From the NCBI GenBank assembly GCA_026573805.1, contig JAIUSX010000014.1, forward strand, positions 6,076,001 to 6,140,000: DNA of 64,000 nucleotides, in the 5' to 3' direction. Numbering within the stretch: position 1 is the first letter of the stretch; each line of letters begins with the position of its first letter. Under the pieces are notes generated by a model that saw nothing but the letters and a program-made list of their open reading frames with translations, did not search any database and was not told where the DNA came from. The position numbers were made by a program, and so were the translations under genes. Source of the stretch: Hesperophylax magnus. Its lineage: Eukaryota; Arthropoda; Insecta; Trichoptera; Limnephilidae. Shown here piece after piece: positions 41,916 through 52,000 of the stretch.

Positions 41916-42712
41916 TTTCAAGAGATTCAACTAATTAACGTAGGCTGTTAATCTCGAGAAAATAATTTTTAAGGAAGACTTCAAGGCGGTGTAAAAAAAT
42001 TAGTTATACTTAATAATTTTAAAATGATGCAAAATTTAATTCAGTTATTATTAAAAATGCATAAAAGAAGATACATAAGAATGATAGAACATAATTTGTA
42101 TTCTGCCCTTTTCACGTCTTGTTTGTCATTTACTTTGTAATTATTATTAAATATTCATGTTTTGTTTTCACATACTAATTAAATAAACTAAATAACGCAT
42201 AAAAATGATTATCCTTAAAGCTCGTAAATTAAGCTCAATACAATGACCTCTCATTTGATGTCATAAAAATAACCGCATTAAATTCTAAGCTAAGAACGAC
42301 ATTAGTTAGATTGTCTAAGAGAACAACGCCAGATGTGAAAATCGTACCTACAACTTTTATTACAGCTACCTATATTTTTTTACTCAGTGGTCACAGGCGA
42401 CATAAAACTAATAACGGGGGCTTGCTCTAGACTCACTTTTTAATTATTTGCGACGAATCCGTAACTACAATATCAGACCGATTCCCATCGATGTAAGTTA
42501 TTGATTAATTTGAGTTTAACGGTTTGAAAAATTTACAAAAATATTTCTCAAGTACAAAATTAGCGTAAGCACCAGAACATATTTTTCTAAACAATCGATT
42601 ATTTTTCTAGGGCTTATATCTGATATCTGATATTTATTTTAGGATATCTTGTTATCTTTTAAAGTAAAACATAAAAAACACAAAACATTAAACATATAAC
42701 ATACTTATCATA
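41916..42712. other. Intergenic stretch
   Basis: AT-rich; no gene or repeat recognised. Confidence 0.35.
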
Positions 42713-43005
42713 AAATGTTACCGATATAAAATACTTAGGAGTTATAATAGATTCCAAACTCAACTTTAACAAACATGCTGAATATACCCAACAGAAAATT
42801 GGAAAAAAGATATCTTTTTTGGGAAGAATTCGCCAAAAACTGTCCGAAAAAACTGCAATCACCATTTATAACTCCATTATTGCTCCACATTTTAATTACT
42901 GCTCAACTATCCTTTTCCTGTTTAACGACCGAGAACAAAATAAATTTCAAATTCTCCAAAATAGGGCAATGTGAACAATACTCAGACGAAATAGATATTC
43001 AAAAG

Positions 43006-43782
43006 CGTGTCTGATTTCGGCAAAGAAGGAGATCAATGACTGTCTGGTGCAATTTGATGGGAGCACTCTCCCCAATAAAGACGCCATTGAAATGCTTGGA
43101 GTTAGTATATCAGACCGGCTCAAGTATCGGGGATCCATAGAAGCCCGAGTAAATCAGGCCTCCAAGAAGTTGGGCGTCTTGTACAGGTCTAGGAGATTCT
43201 TCAACAGTGACCAGCTGTTGACCCTGTACAAGTCTCAAGTCCGCCCTACTATTGAATTTGGGAGCCCCCTTTGGGCTGGTGCCCCAAAATACTTAATAAA
43301 CCTGCTTGAATCTGTGCAAAGGAGAGCGATCCGTCTGATTGACAATCCGTTGTTAACAGACCGATTGCCTTCTCTAATGCATAGACGCAATGTAGGCATG
43401 CTGTGTCTGTTCTACAGGTATTTCAATGGAGCCTGCTCCAAGGAGCTAGCAGCATTGATTCCTGATGCACCGGTGCACGTGCGCGAAACTCGACGGACAC
43501 GAACTGAACACCCGTTCACGGTTGACGTTGGCTTCATGAGAACGGGCCGTTTTTACGACTCGTTTTTGTGTAAGTCGGCTCGTTTGTGGAACGAGCTACC
43601 GGCATCTGTTTTTCCTCCCTCCTATAATCCGAGCCTCTTCAAGGCCCGCATTAACAAATCCCTTCCTACAGCCCCTACCTTATTCCGCCTCACAACGCCG
43701 CCCAACCGGGTGGTGACATAGTTCCCCTGTCTGTACACTGCACAGGCAGGGACACTCTTGTGAGGTGTCACATAAAAAAAAG
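43006..43782 (+). mobile_element. Nested LINE 3' fragment (RT C-terminus, 3' UTR, poly(A))
   Basis: A different non-LTR element inserted in family X. The frame is open from 43006: CLISAKKEINDCLVQFDGST, MLGVSISDRLKYRGSIEAR, LYKSQVRPTIEFGSPLWAGA, VQRRAIRLIDNPLLTDRL, ... RTEHPFTVD ... RLWNELPASVFP, to a stop at 43719-43721. Then a 3' UTR with a GTCTGTACACTGCACAGGCAG hairpin-like part (21 bp, listed by key words GTACACTGCACAGGC) and an A run. Flanks show AAAAG on both sides (43001-43005, 43778-43782) as a possible target duplication. CR1/Jockey group; no stops in 239 codons. Confidence 0.85.
43047..43721 (+). CDS. LINE reverse-transcriptase C-terminal ORF fragment
   Basis: 224-codon open fragment of the thumb and C-terminal region of a LINE ORF2; the RT catalytic motifs are absent because of 5' truncation. 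It ends NRVVT. It cannot encode an active enzyme and is annotated only as transposon remains. Confidence 0.8.
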   Translation: MQFDGSTLPNKDAIEMLGVSISDRLKYRGSIEARVNQASKKLGVLYRSRRFFNSDQLLTLYKSQVRPTIEFGSPLWAGAPKYLINLLESVQRRAIRLIDNPLLTDRLPSLMHRRNVGMLCLFYRYFNGACSKELAALIPDAPVHVRETRRTRTEHPFTVDVGFMRTGRFYDSFLCKSARLWNELPASVFPPSYNPSLFKARINKSLPTAPTLFRLTTPPNRVVT

Positions 43783-44381
43783 TAAATAAAATGTTAAACG
43801 AACTAAATTGGCTAACGGTGAAACAGATGTTGACCTTGAACACGATGATATTTGTACACAAAATAGTAAACAACCTGCTACCCAAATATTTTCAAATAAA
43901 ATTGTATTCAACAAGGACATACACAAACATAAAACTAGGACGTGCAATGAAATCAGGCTACCAAAAAAGGACAAGGCGAATACTCAGAACAGTATATTAT
44001 ATAAAGGGATGAAATACTATAACGCGCTGCCGGAAAACCTAAAGTCTACCCCAATCGAAAAGTTCAAGATGTTGTGTAGGAGCTACATCAAGCAAGAAAA
44101 AACATATAATATTTATATGTAACAAATTAATTAGTCATTTGTAAACTTAAATGTACAAATTACTAAAATAAAATTAATAAATAAAATAAAACCTTAAACA
44201 CCTCTTCTGACTGTTTATGGTATTAAACTAATTTTTTTGGGAAAAATCATAAGATTAAGACAACAATATCAGCTAACTTTAATTACTTAACCGTGTAGAA
44301 ACCTCCTTACAATAAGTTCAATATTCTTTATTGTTATAAATTTACATCTCAATAACTCAAACAAAAAATTATGGTGGGAAT

Positions 44382-45230
44382 AAATTCTTCGCTAACTTTT
44401 CCGCTCCGCATAAATCTTAAAACTAGCTAAGTTTTGATTGGTGAGAGTGGACCTTAGGTATCTCCATAGTCCAACTATAGATATTAATTCTTCGCTAAGT
44501 TTTCCGCTCTGCATAAATCTTATAACTAGCTTAGTTTTGATTCAAAATTCAAAATTCAAAAAAATATTTATTGCACAAAAATACAAATAGAGTACAAAGG
44601 ATATAGCTTATAGGTTACATCCTATTTCTTCCAGCTAACCCAACAAATACACATTATATTACATAACCCAACAATTACATGTTAACAAATGTATGTAAAT
44701 AAATAAACAGAGGTATTTAATTTATGTAAGGTATTCATTTAAGGTGTAGTGACATTTGTTTAAAATAAATGTTTTTAGTGATGATTTAAATTTAAGTATG
44801 TCGGTTACTTGTGTGATGCTACGTGGAAGGTTGTTATATACTTTAATGGCCATGTAGTGTGGTCATTTTTGAAATATAGTTTTGTTTGCTTTTGGGATAA
44901 ATAAGTTTTCTGTAAACTTTGTAGGGTGTTTATGTGTTGAGTTTTTTTGTGAGAACTTTTCTGGAGATGATCGAACTAACAGGCTTAACTCCATTATATA
45001 TATATGTCCGTCACTGTCAGAAGTCTGAGATTTTTAAAAATTGGTCTACATGAATTCCGGTGATCTGAGTTTGTAATTTTTCATAGATTGGTGAGAGTGG
45101 ACCGTAGGTTTCTCGATAATCTAACTATAAATAATATTAATTCTTCGCTAACTTTTCCGCTTTGCATAAATCTTAGAACTAGCTTAGTTTTGATTGGTGA
45201 GAGCGGACCTTAAGTTTCACCATAATCCAT
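44382..45230. repeat. ~98-bp tandem repeat, 3 copies, interrupted by a LINE
   Basis: TTAATTCTTCGCTAAC/GTTTTCCGCTCTGCATA... then TAGTTTTGATTGGTGAGAGT occurs at 44382, 44480 and 45138. The second copy is split at TTTTGATT by the LINE at 44544-45083. Confidence 0.85.
44544..45083 (-). mobile_element. 5'-truncated LINE insertion with GATT duplication
   Basis: Minus strand reads MAIKVYNNLPRSITQVTDIL, KFKSSLKTFILNKCHYTLNE then YLT and a stop (44722-44724), the N-L-P-x-S-I ... F-K-x-x-L-K end of a LINE RT. The 3' end has a TTGAATTTTGAATTTTGAA microsatellite tail. GATT stands at both borders. Confidence 0.8.
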
Positions 45231-45239
45231 AAATATTAG

Positions 45240-46190
45240 TTATGAATTACTCACAAGTCACTTAACAACATTAAATACATTATTTGTTGTAAGTTAAATG
45301 AACGATTATTTATTTTTTTTGCTTAATCTAGCTTAATGAATCCGGCTACATAATATTATCTTTTATGTTTCTAGCCTCACATCCAAAAGTAGCGGTTGTA
45401 TCGCTGGCTGCACAGTATCTTTATCGTATAAGGCTGGAAATGATAACAAACGTTGTTCATAAAGGTGAGAATCTCCAACAACCATAAATTAGTACAGTCA
45501 CCTAGAGTGCAAGTACAGAAATAAAGACGACTCACCTGCTGTAAACATTACAATAACAAGATAGATATAATAAAACTAATAAAATTGTGGTCTTGAATAA
45601 TGTAAATATACACGCTTTTTTAAAGACATACATCTATTTGAATTTAGCATTTGTTTTCTTAATTGAATGAATGAATGAAGTGGAAACTCATCCACTTCCC
45701 GACACCCGATTGAGCTGAAACTCGGAAGATAGACTCGTTGTCGATGACAATGCATTTTTTCATGATGACATTATATTTAATGAATAAAAATTTACGGCAC
45801 TTAAAATATGAAATAAATGTCGGTACTATCCAATTAGAATTTTGCTAAAACGCTTAGAAATACCTATTATTCAGATTTGCAGACAAAAAACAGCTAAATC
45901 CGTTACAGGCAATGTTTTCGTTGGTGGACCGATACGATTACAGTCGATCACTATATATAAATATAAATATTTTATCTATAATGTCGGTAACTTATCTACT
46001 ACTTGTCGTGTACTAGATCGCCGATTAAGTGTTCTTAATTTATTCGACGTGAACTTTTGTTTGTGCGTTAACGATCCGCAGTTGTGATCGGGAACGGTTT
46101 TTTTTCAATTTAATTTAATTTATTTTGATTCGTCATTACAAAAACCGCTAAACCGCCAGAAAATTTTGTGAGCAGGTTGATTTAATAATA
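45240..46190. other. Intergenic stretch
   Basis: Mostly AT-rich. A minus-strand donor AG/GTGAGTCG at 45535 next to ATGTTTACAGCAG is a possible exon end but has no other support. Confidence 0.3.
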
Positions 46191-46199
46191 ATTAAAAGT

Positions 46200-46665
46200 A
46201 TCACTAAAGCATACAGAGAACGTGTGAAGCCCTTGTTCGTAGTACCCTGGGGTTGGCTCCATTTTTTGGGCCTCTTCTAAACAAAACCATATCCGAGAAA
46301 TAGATAAAGTACAAAAGAGATTTATGCGTTACCTATATATGAGAGAATATACATATTATCATTCCTTCTTCTTAACACGAATGCTCTATTTAATACAACT
46401 CAGAAGCACGCCGAATAATATTTTTAAGCAAAAAAATTTTAACTAATATCTGGAACTATACTTAATCCACTTATATTGAAAGAGGTTAACTTACATGTGT
46501 CTAACAAGTAACCTCGAGTGAGATTCCGTGCACTGTTTATACTCAACTTATTTACGATTCGGCATTGGCCATCGACATTTTTAACGTCACTTACACTTGA
46601 CAGTTCAGCAATTATCTTTTGACGCACGTCACAAATAGTAAAACTGCCCCCATGACTTATTATAC
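46200..46665 (+). mobile_element. Decayed LINE RT C-terminus
   Basis: IREIDKVQKRFMRYLYMREY, then TILNPLILKEVNLHVSNK, PRVRFRALFILN in a broken frame; this follows the I-x-x-V-Q-K-R-F-x-R-Y ... F-H-V-P ... R ... L-F pattern of Jockey-like LINEs. Confidence 0.6.
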
Positions 46666-47300
46666 TTACATGTGACTCAAATTAATACAGTTTTATGAAG
46701 AACATGAATAAATACATAGCGAGATATAAGAGTAATTGATAATATATCCACTGTTTCAGAAGTTTCATTCAATAGCACCATTTCTTGTCGATATCTCTTA
46801 TGTCGGACGAACGAGAAATATGAATTTAATATCGATTTTATTTAAGTCCACCCTGGATTTAACGGTCATTATTACCTTACGTGTACCGATCCGCGACAGA
46901 CGGCTCTGTATAATGTTTCTACGTCTGCGAATAACTATTTCGCAAATTCGCCGATTATATTCAAAGGCTGCACAGACTTATAATATTGTTCAATCGATGT
47001 TTACCATTACGACACTGTTTCCAAACAAAAAATCAGTTTATTCGAATGTGGAAATATTTAAAAAATATATTTAAAACTAAATTATGTGCACCTTGTACCG
47101 TTTTAATTTAACAATGTTTTGCAAAACACGCAGTCGTACGCATTATGGTGCGTATAAACACGCTAGCCGAACTGCCGAGCTGAACCGCGACGTATGCAAC
47201 GTTTCCATTTTCCATTTGCCCTTGCTTCGTTCCTTTCCCGTAATTCCGTGGATCGGCACGTACGTTTTTTGTCTTGCTGTTTACATACAGCATTAAAGGT
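46666..47300. other. Intergenic stretch left of the TTA MITE
   Basis: No gene. CG-containing words are commoner than in neighbours (46800-47280), which may be LINE 5' sequence; not identified. Confidence 0.3.
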
Positions 47301-47303
47301 TTA

Positions 47304-47874
47304 GGGGGTATTTCACTATCTCTGATTATGTTCTGACTAAGCACTAATCCGCGGATTAGTCATTTTTTCGTTTTCACTATATCTGAATAACGCTAACGCT
47401 CGGGTTAAAGTTCGATTTGACTAATCAGTGCTCGAACTTCACGTTAGGCGCTATTCCTCGAATCAAAGATGGCGTCAAAACATTCCGAGTTTGACAGCTG
47501 AGAAGTGAGTCGAATTTTGTTGAATGAATTTGAATGCTTGTATGATCCATCCTGAATTATTTGATTGTGTTCAAAATATGAAACAATGTATTAATTCGAC
47601 ACGAATCTATCTAAAATAACCTGATAATCAACATAACATAACCAAAAAAATGCACACTTCGCGGTGTGCGGACTGTGACGCATGACAGCCGTGGCAGTAG
47701 ATGGAGTAACTGCAAACATTTTGCGATGTTGCCAGACTATTTCGAGTGTTATCTATCCGGAAGCTCGAAACAATGGTGAAACGGTCGCCGTTGAATAACG
47801 AAGTTATTCTGATCTTTAAAGCCAGCCAACGGATAGCTAGTCAGATATTTAGCCCGACATAGTGAAATACCCCC
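47304..47874. mobile_element. PIF/Harbinger-type MITE, 571 bp
   Basis: Perfect 16-bp TIRs GGGGGTATTTCACTAT ... ATAGTGAAATACCCCC flanked by TTA (47301-47303 and 47875-47877). Inside, ACTAATCCGCGGATTAGT is a self-complementary subterminal word. No coding capacity. Confidence 0.92.
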
Positions 47875-48196
47875 TTATTGTGTTACAAGCATGATTTACG
47901 ACTGTTAATGTTAATTTTTATTTTAATAACAAACTTACCACACAATTCGCTGTAACCACATACATAATACCAACATTATTATATTGTTCTTTTGTTATTA
48001 TGCTTAGACTTATTGAACTCCATGGATACAACTTTCTATGACAATGTACCTACGTACTTATATTTTACTCACTCATTTCATGTTTCGTGCCATTTTGACT
48101 ATCTAATGTACAGTTTACACTTATCATGTATTCCTTTGTACAACTTGCATATAATGATGTATCTGCATCTACATGTAAAAGCCTTCAAGGCGTGAA

Positions 48197-48254
48197 TAAA
48201 TAGATATACATATTTATATATCTATTTATTCTATATTATATATAGAATAAATAG

Positions 48255-48302
<48 letters not shown>

Positions 48303-48327
48303 ATTTATTCTATATTTATATCTATAT

Positions 48328-48382
<55 letters not shown>
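48197..48382. repeat. (AT)n microsatellite with palindromic spacers
   Basis: Long TATATA runs interrupted by ATCTATTTATTCTATA and its complement TATAGAATAAATAGAT. Confidence 0.95.
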
Positions 48383-48383
<1 letters not shown>

Positions 48384-48788
48384 TTGAAAAAAAATAGTAG
48401 AAAACTAGTGTATCGCTAGATGAATGGGTGTGTCAATTTTGAAACCGCCCCAAAGGCTGACGACAAAATTCTTGTAGGAAATGTTCATACGACCACCTCC
48501 TCTCCCTTCTTTCTTCCATGGTGGCAAACTGATAAAATTAAACCAACCATCTTGTTGTCTGTACGCTCAACGGTTGACACACAATGGTTGAATTAACCAA
48601 ATTGAGTCATCTGGGATTTTTATTTTCTGAATGTTGCCTCTTGAACGCAGCGAGATGCATGTTACATAGGACGTGCGTGACTTTATGCAGGCTGCACGTT
48701 GGTAGCTGCAGTTACGTTACATAATTCGATGCTATGGAATTTGATCGAAGAAATAAGTATAAAAAGAGACACTGCAATTTAAATAGTT

Positions 48789-48794
48789 TTTATT
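48789..48794 (-). promoter_or_regulatory. Poly(A) signal of APN gene B
   Basis: AATAAA on the minus strand, 8 bp past the stop codon, giving a very short 3' UTR if used. Confidence 0.6.
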
Positions 48795-48802
48795 GTATTT
48801 AG

Positions 48803-49012
48803 TTATGGATGAGAAGCGCCAACATTGACACCAGCATGCAATCCGAAGGAAGAAACGATGTCAGAGGTGCCGTTGTATTTGCTCTCGATCCACGAGTCGA
48901 TAGTCTCCCTGTGTAGCAGGGCCCACTCATAGTTGAGTGCCACGTCTGCAACTGCTGATAATCCAGAGCTGACTCCGGATGGTGACAGATTTGATTTCAG
49001 AAATGCAACAAC
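48803..49012 (-). CDS. APN: APN gene B terminal exon with stop codon
   Basis: 210 bp: 69 codons plus TAA. Begins VVAFLKSNLSPSGVSSGLSA, includes the terminal helical motif W-A-L-L-H-R-E-T-I-D-S-W-I and one N-x-T sequon (YNGTS), and ends NVGASHP. No hydrophobic GPI-signal tail is visible. Confidence 0.95.
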   Translation of the reverse strand, partial: VVAFLKSNLSPSGVSSGLSAVADVALNYEWALLHRETIDSWIESKYNGTSDIVSSFGLHAGVNVGASHP

Positions 49013-52000
49013 CTGAAAAGCTCATGAAAAATTAGCATACTTACATTAGGTATACAAATATTTAGGATGTTTGAGAGGTAAAATACTGTTTCATTTACTA
49101 GACGTTTCATTACGTCTTATGACTTAAACAATATGGTCAAGGATAAGCATCAAGTAACGCACCAGTAGCACCAACCTAATCAATCACACGACAGCTGGCA
49201 AAGGCACAACCAAGAGAATGGCATACCTTCACGGAGAACAATATAGTTAATGAGAATCTCTTCAATTTATTGGTAATCCGGAAAAATCGGAATTTCAAGT
49301 ACTTCCCCACCTTCCTACTCCTGTCTCCTTCCAGTCGCAACAACCTTCAGCCTCACAAACCCCAATGAGTAACCCCAAATTTAATATTTCTTTATCAATA
49401 ATGACATATTAACTTAAATACCTCGATAACCTAGATACAGGCTTAGTCGTAGTGAGGATAATATTTATGAGAAAAAACGTGATTTATGTGTAGTGAGATG
49501 CAATAAATAAATAAATAAAATATCTGTATATTTTTATAATTTGTATTGTATAATTTTTATTGTATAATTTTTATTGGTTTAAATAATTTTCAAGGTTTTA
49601 ATTTTTCGGTTCTCTAAAAAACGCATCGAATCTATGGACGTGACCCGTGACGTCACCGATGAGCAGTCTCAAAAGTTCTACGTTTTTTTTCAACCGGCAT
49701 TGTATTTTATATGGGAGTCTAGACTTTTTTTATTTGATTACCGCATTTAGCAATATGAAATAAAATTTTATTGAAATAAACTTTTTTTTTTCAGGTTTTA
49801 AAAATAGACCTCTGTTGAAATTTGACACGAACGAAAACGAAATATAGTGCTTTCTCACAATTATTGTGAATATAATTTTTCAATAGGGTTGAATAATCAA
49901 GAAATGCCTAACATTCTTGCATATTCCCCACAAAAAGGTTCTCCCCCAAAAAACCCAACTCTTGAAATTCTCCACCAATTGGCAACCCTGACATGGATGT
50001 TGTAGTCAATGTAGGCCATAGATATATTACTCATGTAAACTGTACTGATAAAACTGCAGGTTTAGTCGTACCAACAAAACGATGTATTTTATTGGTATGG
50101 AATTTTATTTTTCAATGACGATTTATAAATTCCACGTATAATAAATAATACATAATAAAACTTATATATTCCGAATCAGCGATTGTTGATCAAAATGAAC
50201 ATATCTTTTAAGCTATATTTATTCCTTATTGGGAATGCTATAGTCTCAGCGACTTGGTTGGGAGTAGCTGGGACTCTTGTGTGGTATTCAGATAAATAGG
50301 GAAAAGAATAAACAATGTATAAATAAAGAGAGAGATAAGCCAAACTGTTCAGATTTTTTAAAGGTGAATTTAATAATTCTTTTAAAATAACGTACCCTAT
50401 GCAGCTGTGTTCCCTTCATACGACCAATCATGTTGTTGATTGCGGTCTGTGTATTTGACCCGTATCTGAAATCAAACAAAAAATAATTGTACTTTAGCTT
50501 TTACGTGTCAGAGGAACACAATCGGGACCTGTTTCATGCCTTTTATTATTTTGAGGCCAAAATATCCAAACAAACCGACAATCATTAGTAATCAAAAGGT
50601 ATCGCATACTCATTTTCTTTAAAAAAGTACGCTCTCGAGAAATTTTTATTTTTTATAACAATTACATTCGAAGCTATACACATGCTGTAGAGATTTCAAA
50701 AGTGGCAAGCAAAAGACACGGTAATTGTCTTACTTTCGATTTAGTGGTTTTAGTACTAAACTGTCACGCATCGCGTGAGGTTGTGTGTTCTAACCAAACT
50801 ATATAAATGCATTCCAAAATGCTTCTTTTACACGACAAATACTAGAAAAAGCCAATGAATCAAGGAAAAGTATAAATAATACAATTATTTCGAGTGATTG
50901 TTGAAACGTAGCAACACATAAAAGTACAAGAAAGACAACCTACAGAAGGTCACCATACAGCGTTACGTATTAGGCTAAGAGTAAGCGAGTAAGCGTATCT
51001 TGTCATACGACATCTTTTAAATATGAAAACGCCGCGCGCCGCCTTATCCCATATCTATTTCGTTCCACCACACATATTCTATTAATGTCTTTGCCATACA
51101 TGAAGAACATTTAAATTTTAAAAATTCTGGAAACTGGTGTTGGTTACTTATCACATTTTAACGAGTCTAGATGCATTGGCATATCGTTGGTTTTTTAATC
51201 GTTACAAATATTACGATAACATCAATTTTTAATGATTTCGCAGGCAACTTTTACAATTTTCTGTAAAAAAATAGTTCTGGCTGCTGGAAATATATTAAAA
51301 AAGCATTTCCAAAAAAGCGTTTTGCTGGGCTGAATTTTAAGTACACAGAAAAATGAAGGAGATCGCGGACTTTGTTAACAATTTTGTTGATTTGACAAAT
51401 ATCGATCGGTCGCACAATGAAAATGTAAAAAAGCAGTAAAACCCATTTGTAGCACTATCAGAGTAATATTTTAAATTTACCAAAGCAATTACGCACAATC
51501 GTATTGGATGGATTTCGATACAATTCAAAACAGATCGGGTCAATGGCATCTGAAGAAGTGAGAAATCATGGTTAATACCAAAGATAAAATAGTTTGGTTA
51601 ATACATACACTTCGTCGATCCTTGCGAGGTCTGTCTTGAAGAACTGGAAGACAATTTCAACATTTTGATCGTTGCTGTTGAGAGCGGAATTGTAGGCGGT
51701 CATCAGATCCTGGTCTCTGATTGGCTTTTCCTTAGCAATAGTTTGGGCCAAGAATCTGTAATTATCAAATTACTTTATTTATATAAGTAAATAATGATAA
51801 TTGTATAACTTGTATTGGCAGTATCTTTGTTAGTTGGATCATAGAACTTCCTCAACAACAAAAAAATGTACGAATTGACGATGGCACCTTTCATAATAGG
51901 CTATGCCGCCATAGTATTGTGTGTATGCTGCCGTCATTACCATCACAAACTCACATGGCACAAAACCAAAACTTTGCAAAAGAAACCGAGTTTTTATACC

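Larger units (their letters stand above)
42713..44180 (+). mobile_element. LINE (family X) 3' half, split by a nested LINE
   Basis: Left part 42713-43005 reads YLGVIIDSKLNFNKHAEYTQ, FLGRIRQKLSEKTAITIYN and FQILQNRAM; right part 43783-44120 reads MLNELNWLTVKQMLTLNTMI, then after a frameshift NSILYKGMKYYNALPENLKS and KFKMLCRSYIKQE, stop at about 44120, tail AATAAAATAAAACC at 44180. It is continuous if 43006-43782 is removed. Confidence 0.85.

Noticed and set aside
46736..47296. Two overlapping small genes left of the MITE
   Set aside because: Open frames of 112 and 70 codons show no domain or conserved pattern; more likely TE-derived or random.
48549..48802. Additional coding exon downstream of the gene B stop
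   Set aside because: The stop codon is followed after 8 bp by a poly(A) signal, and no acceptor with an open frame and hydrophobic tail was found.
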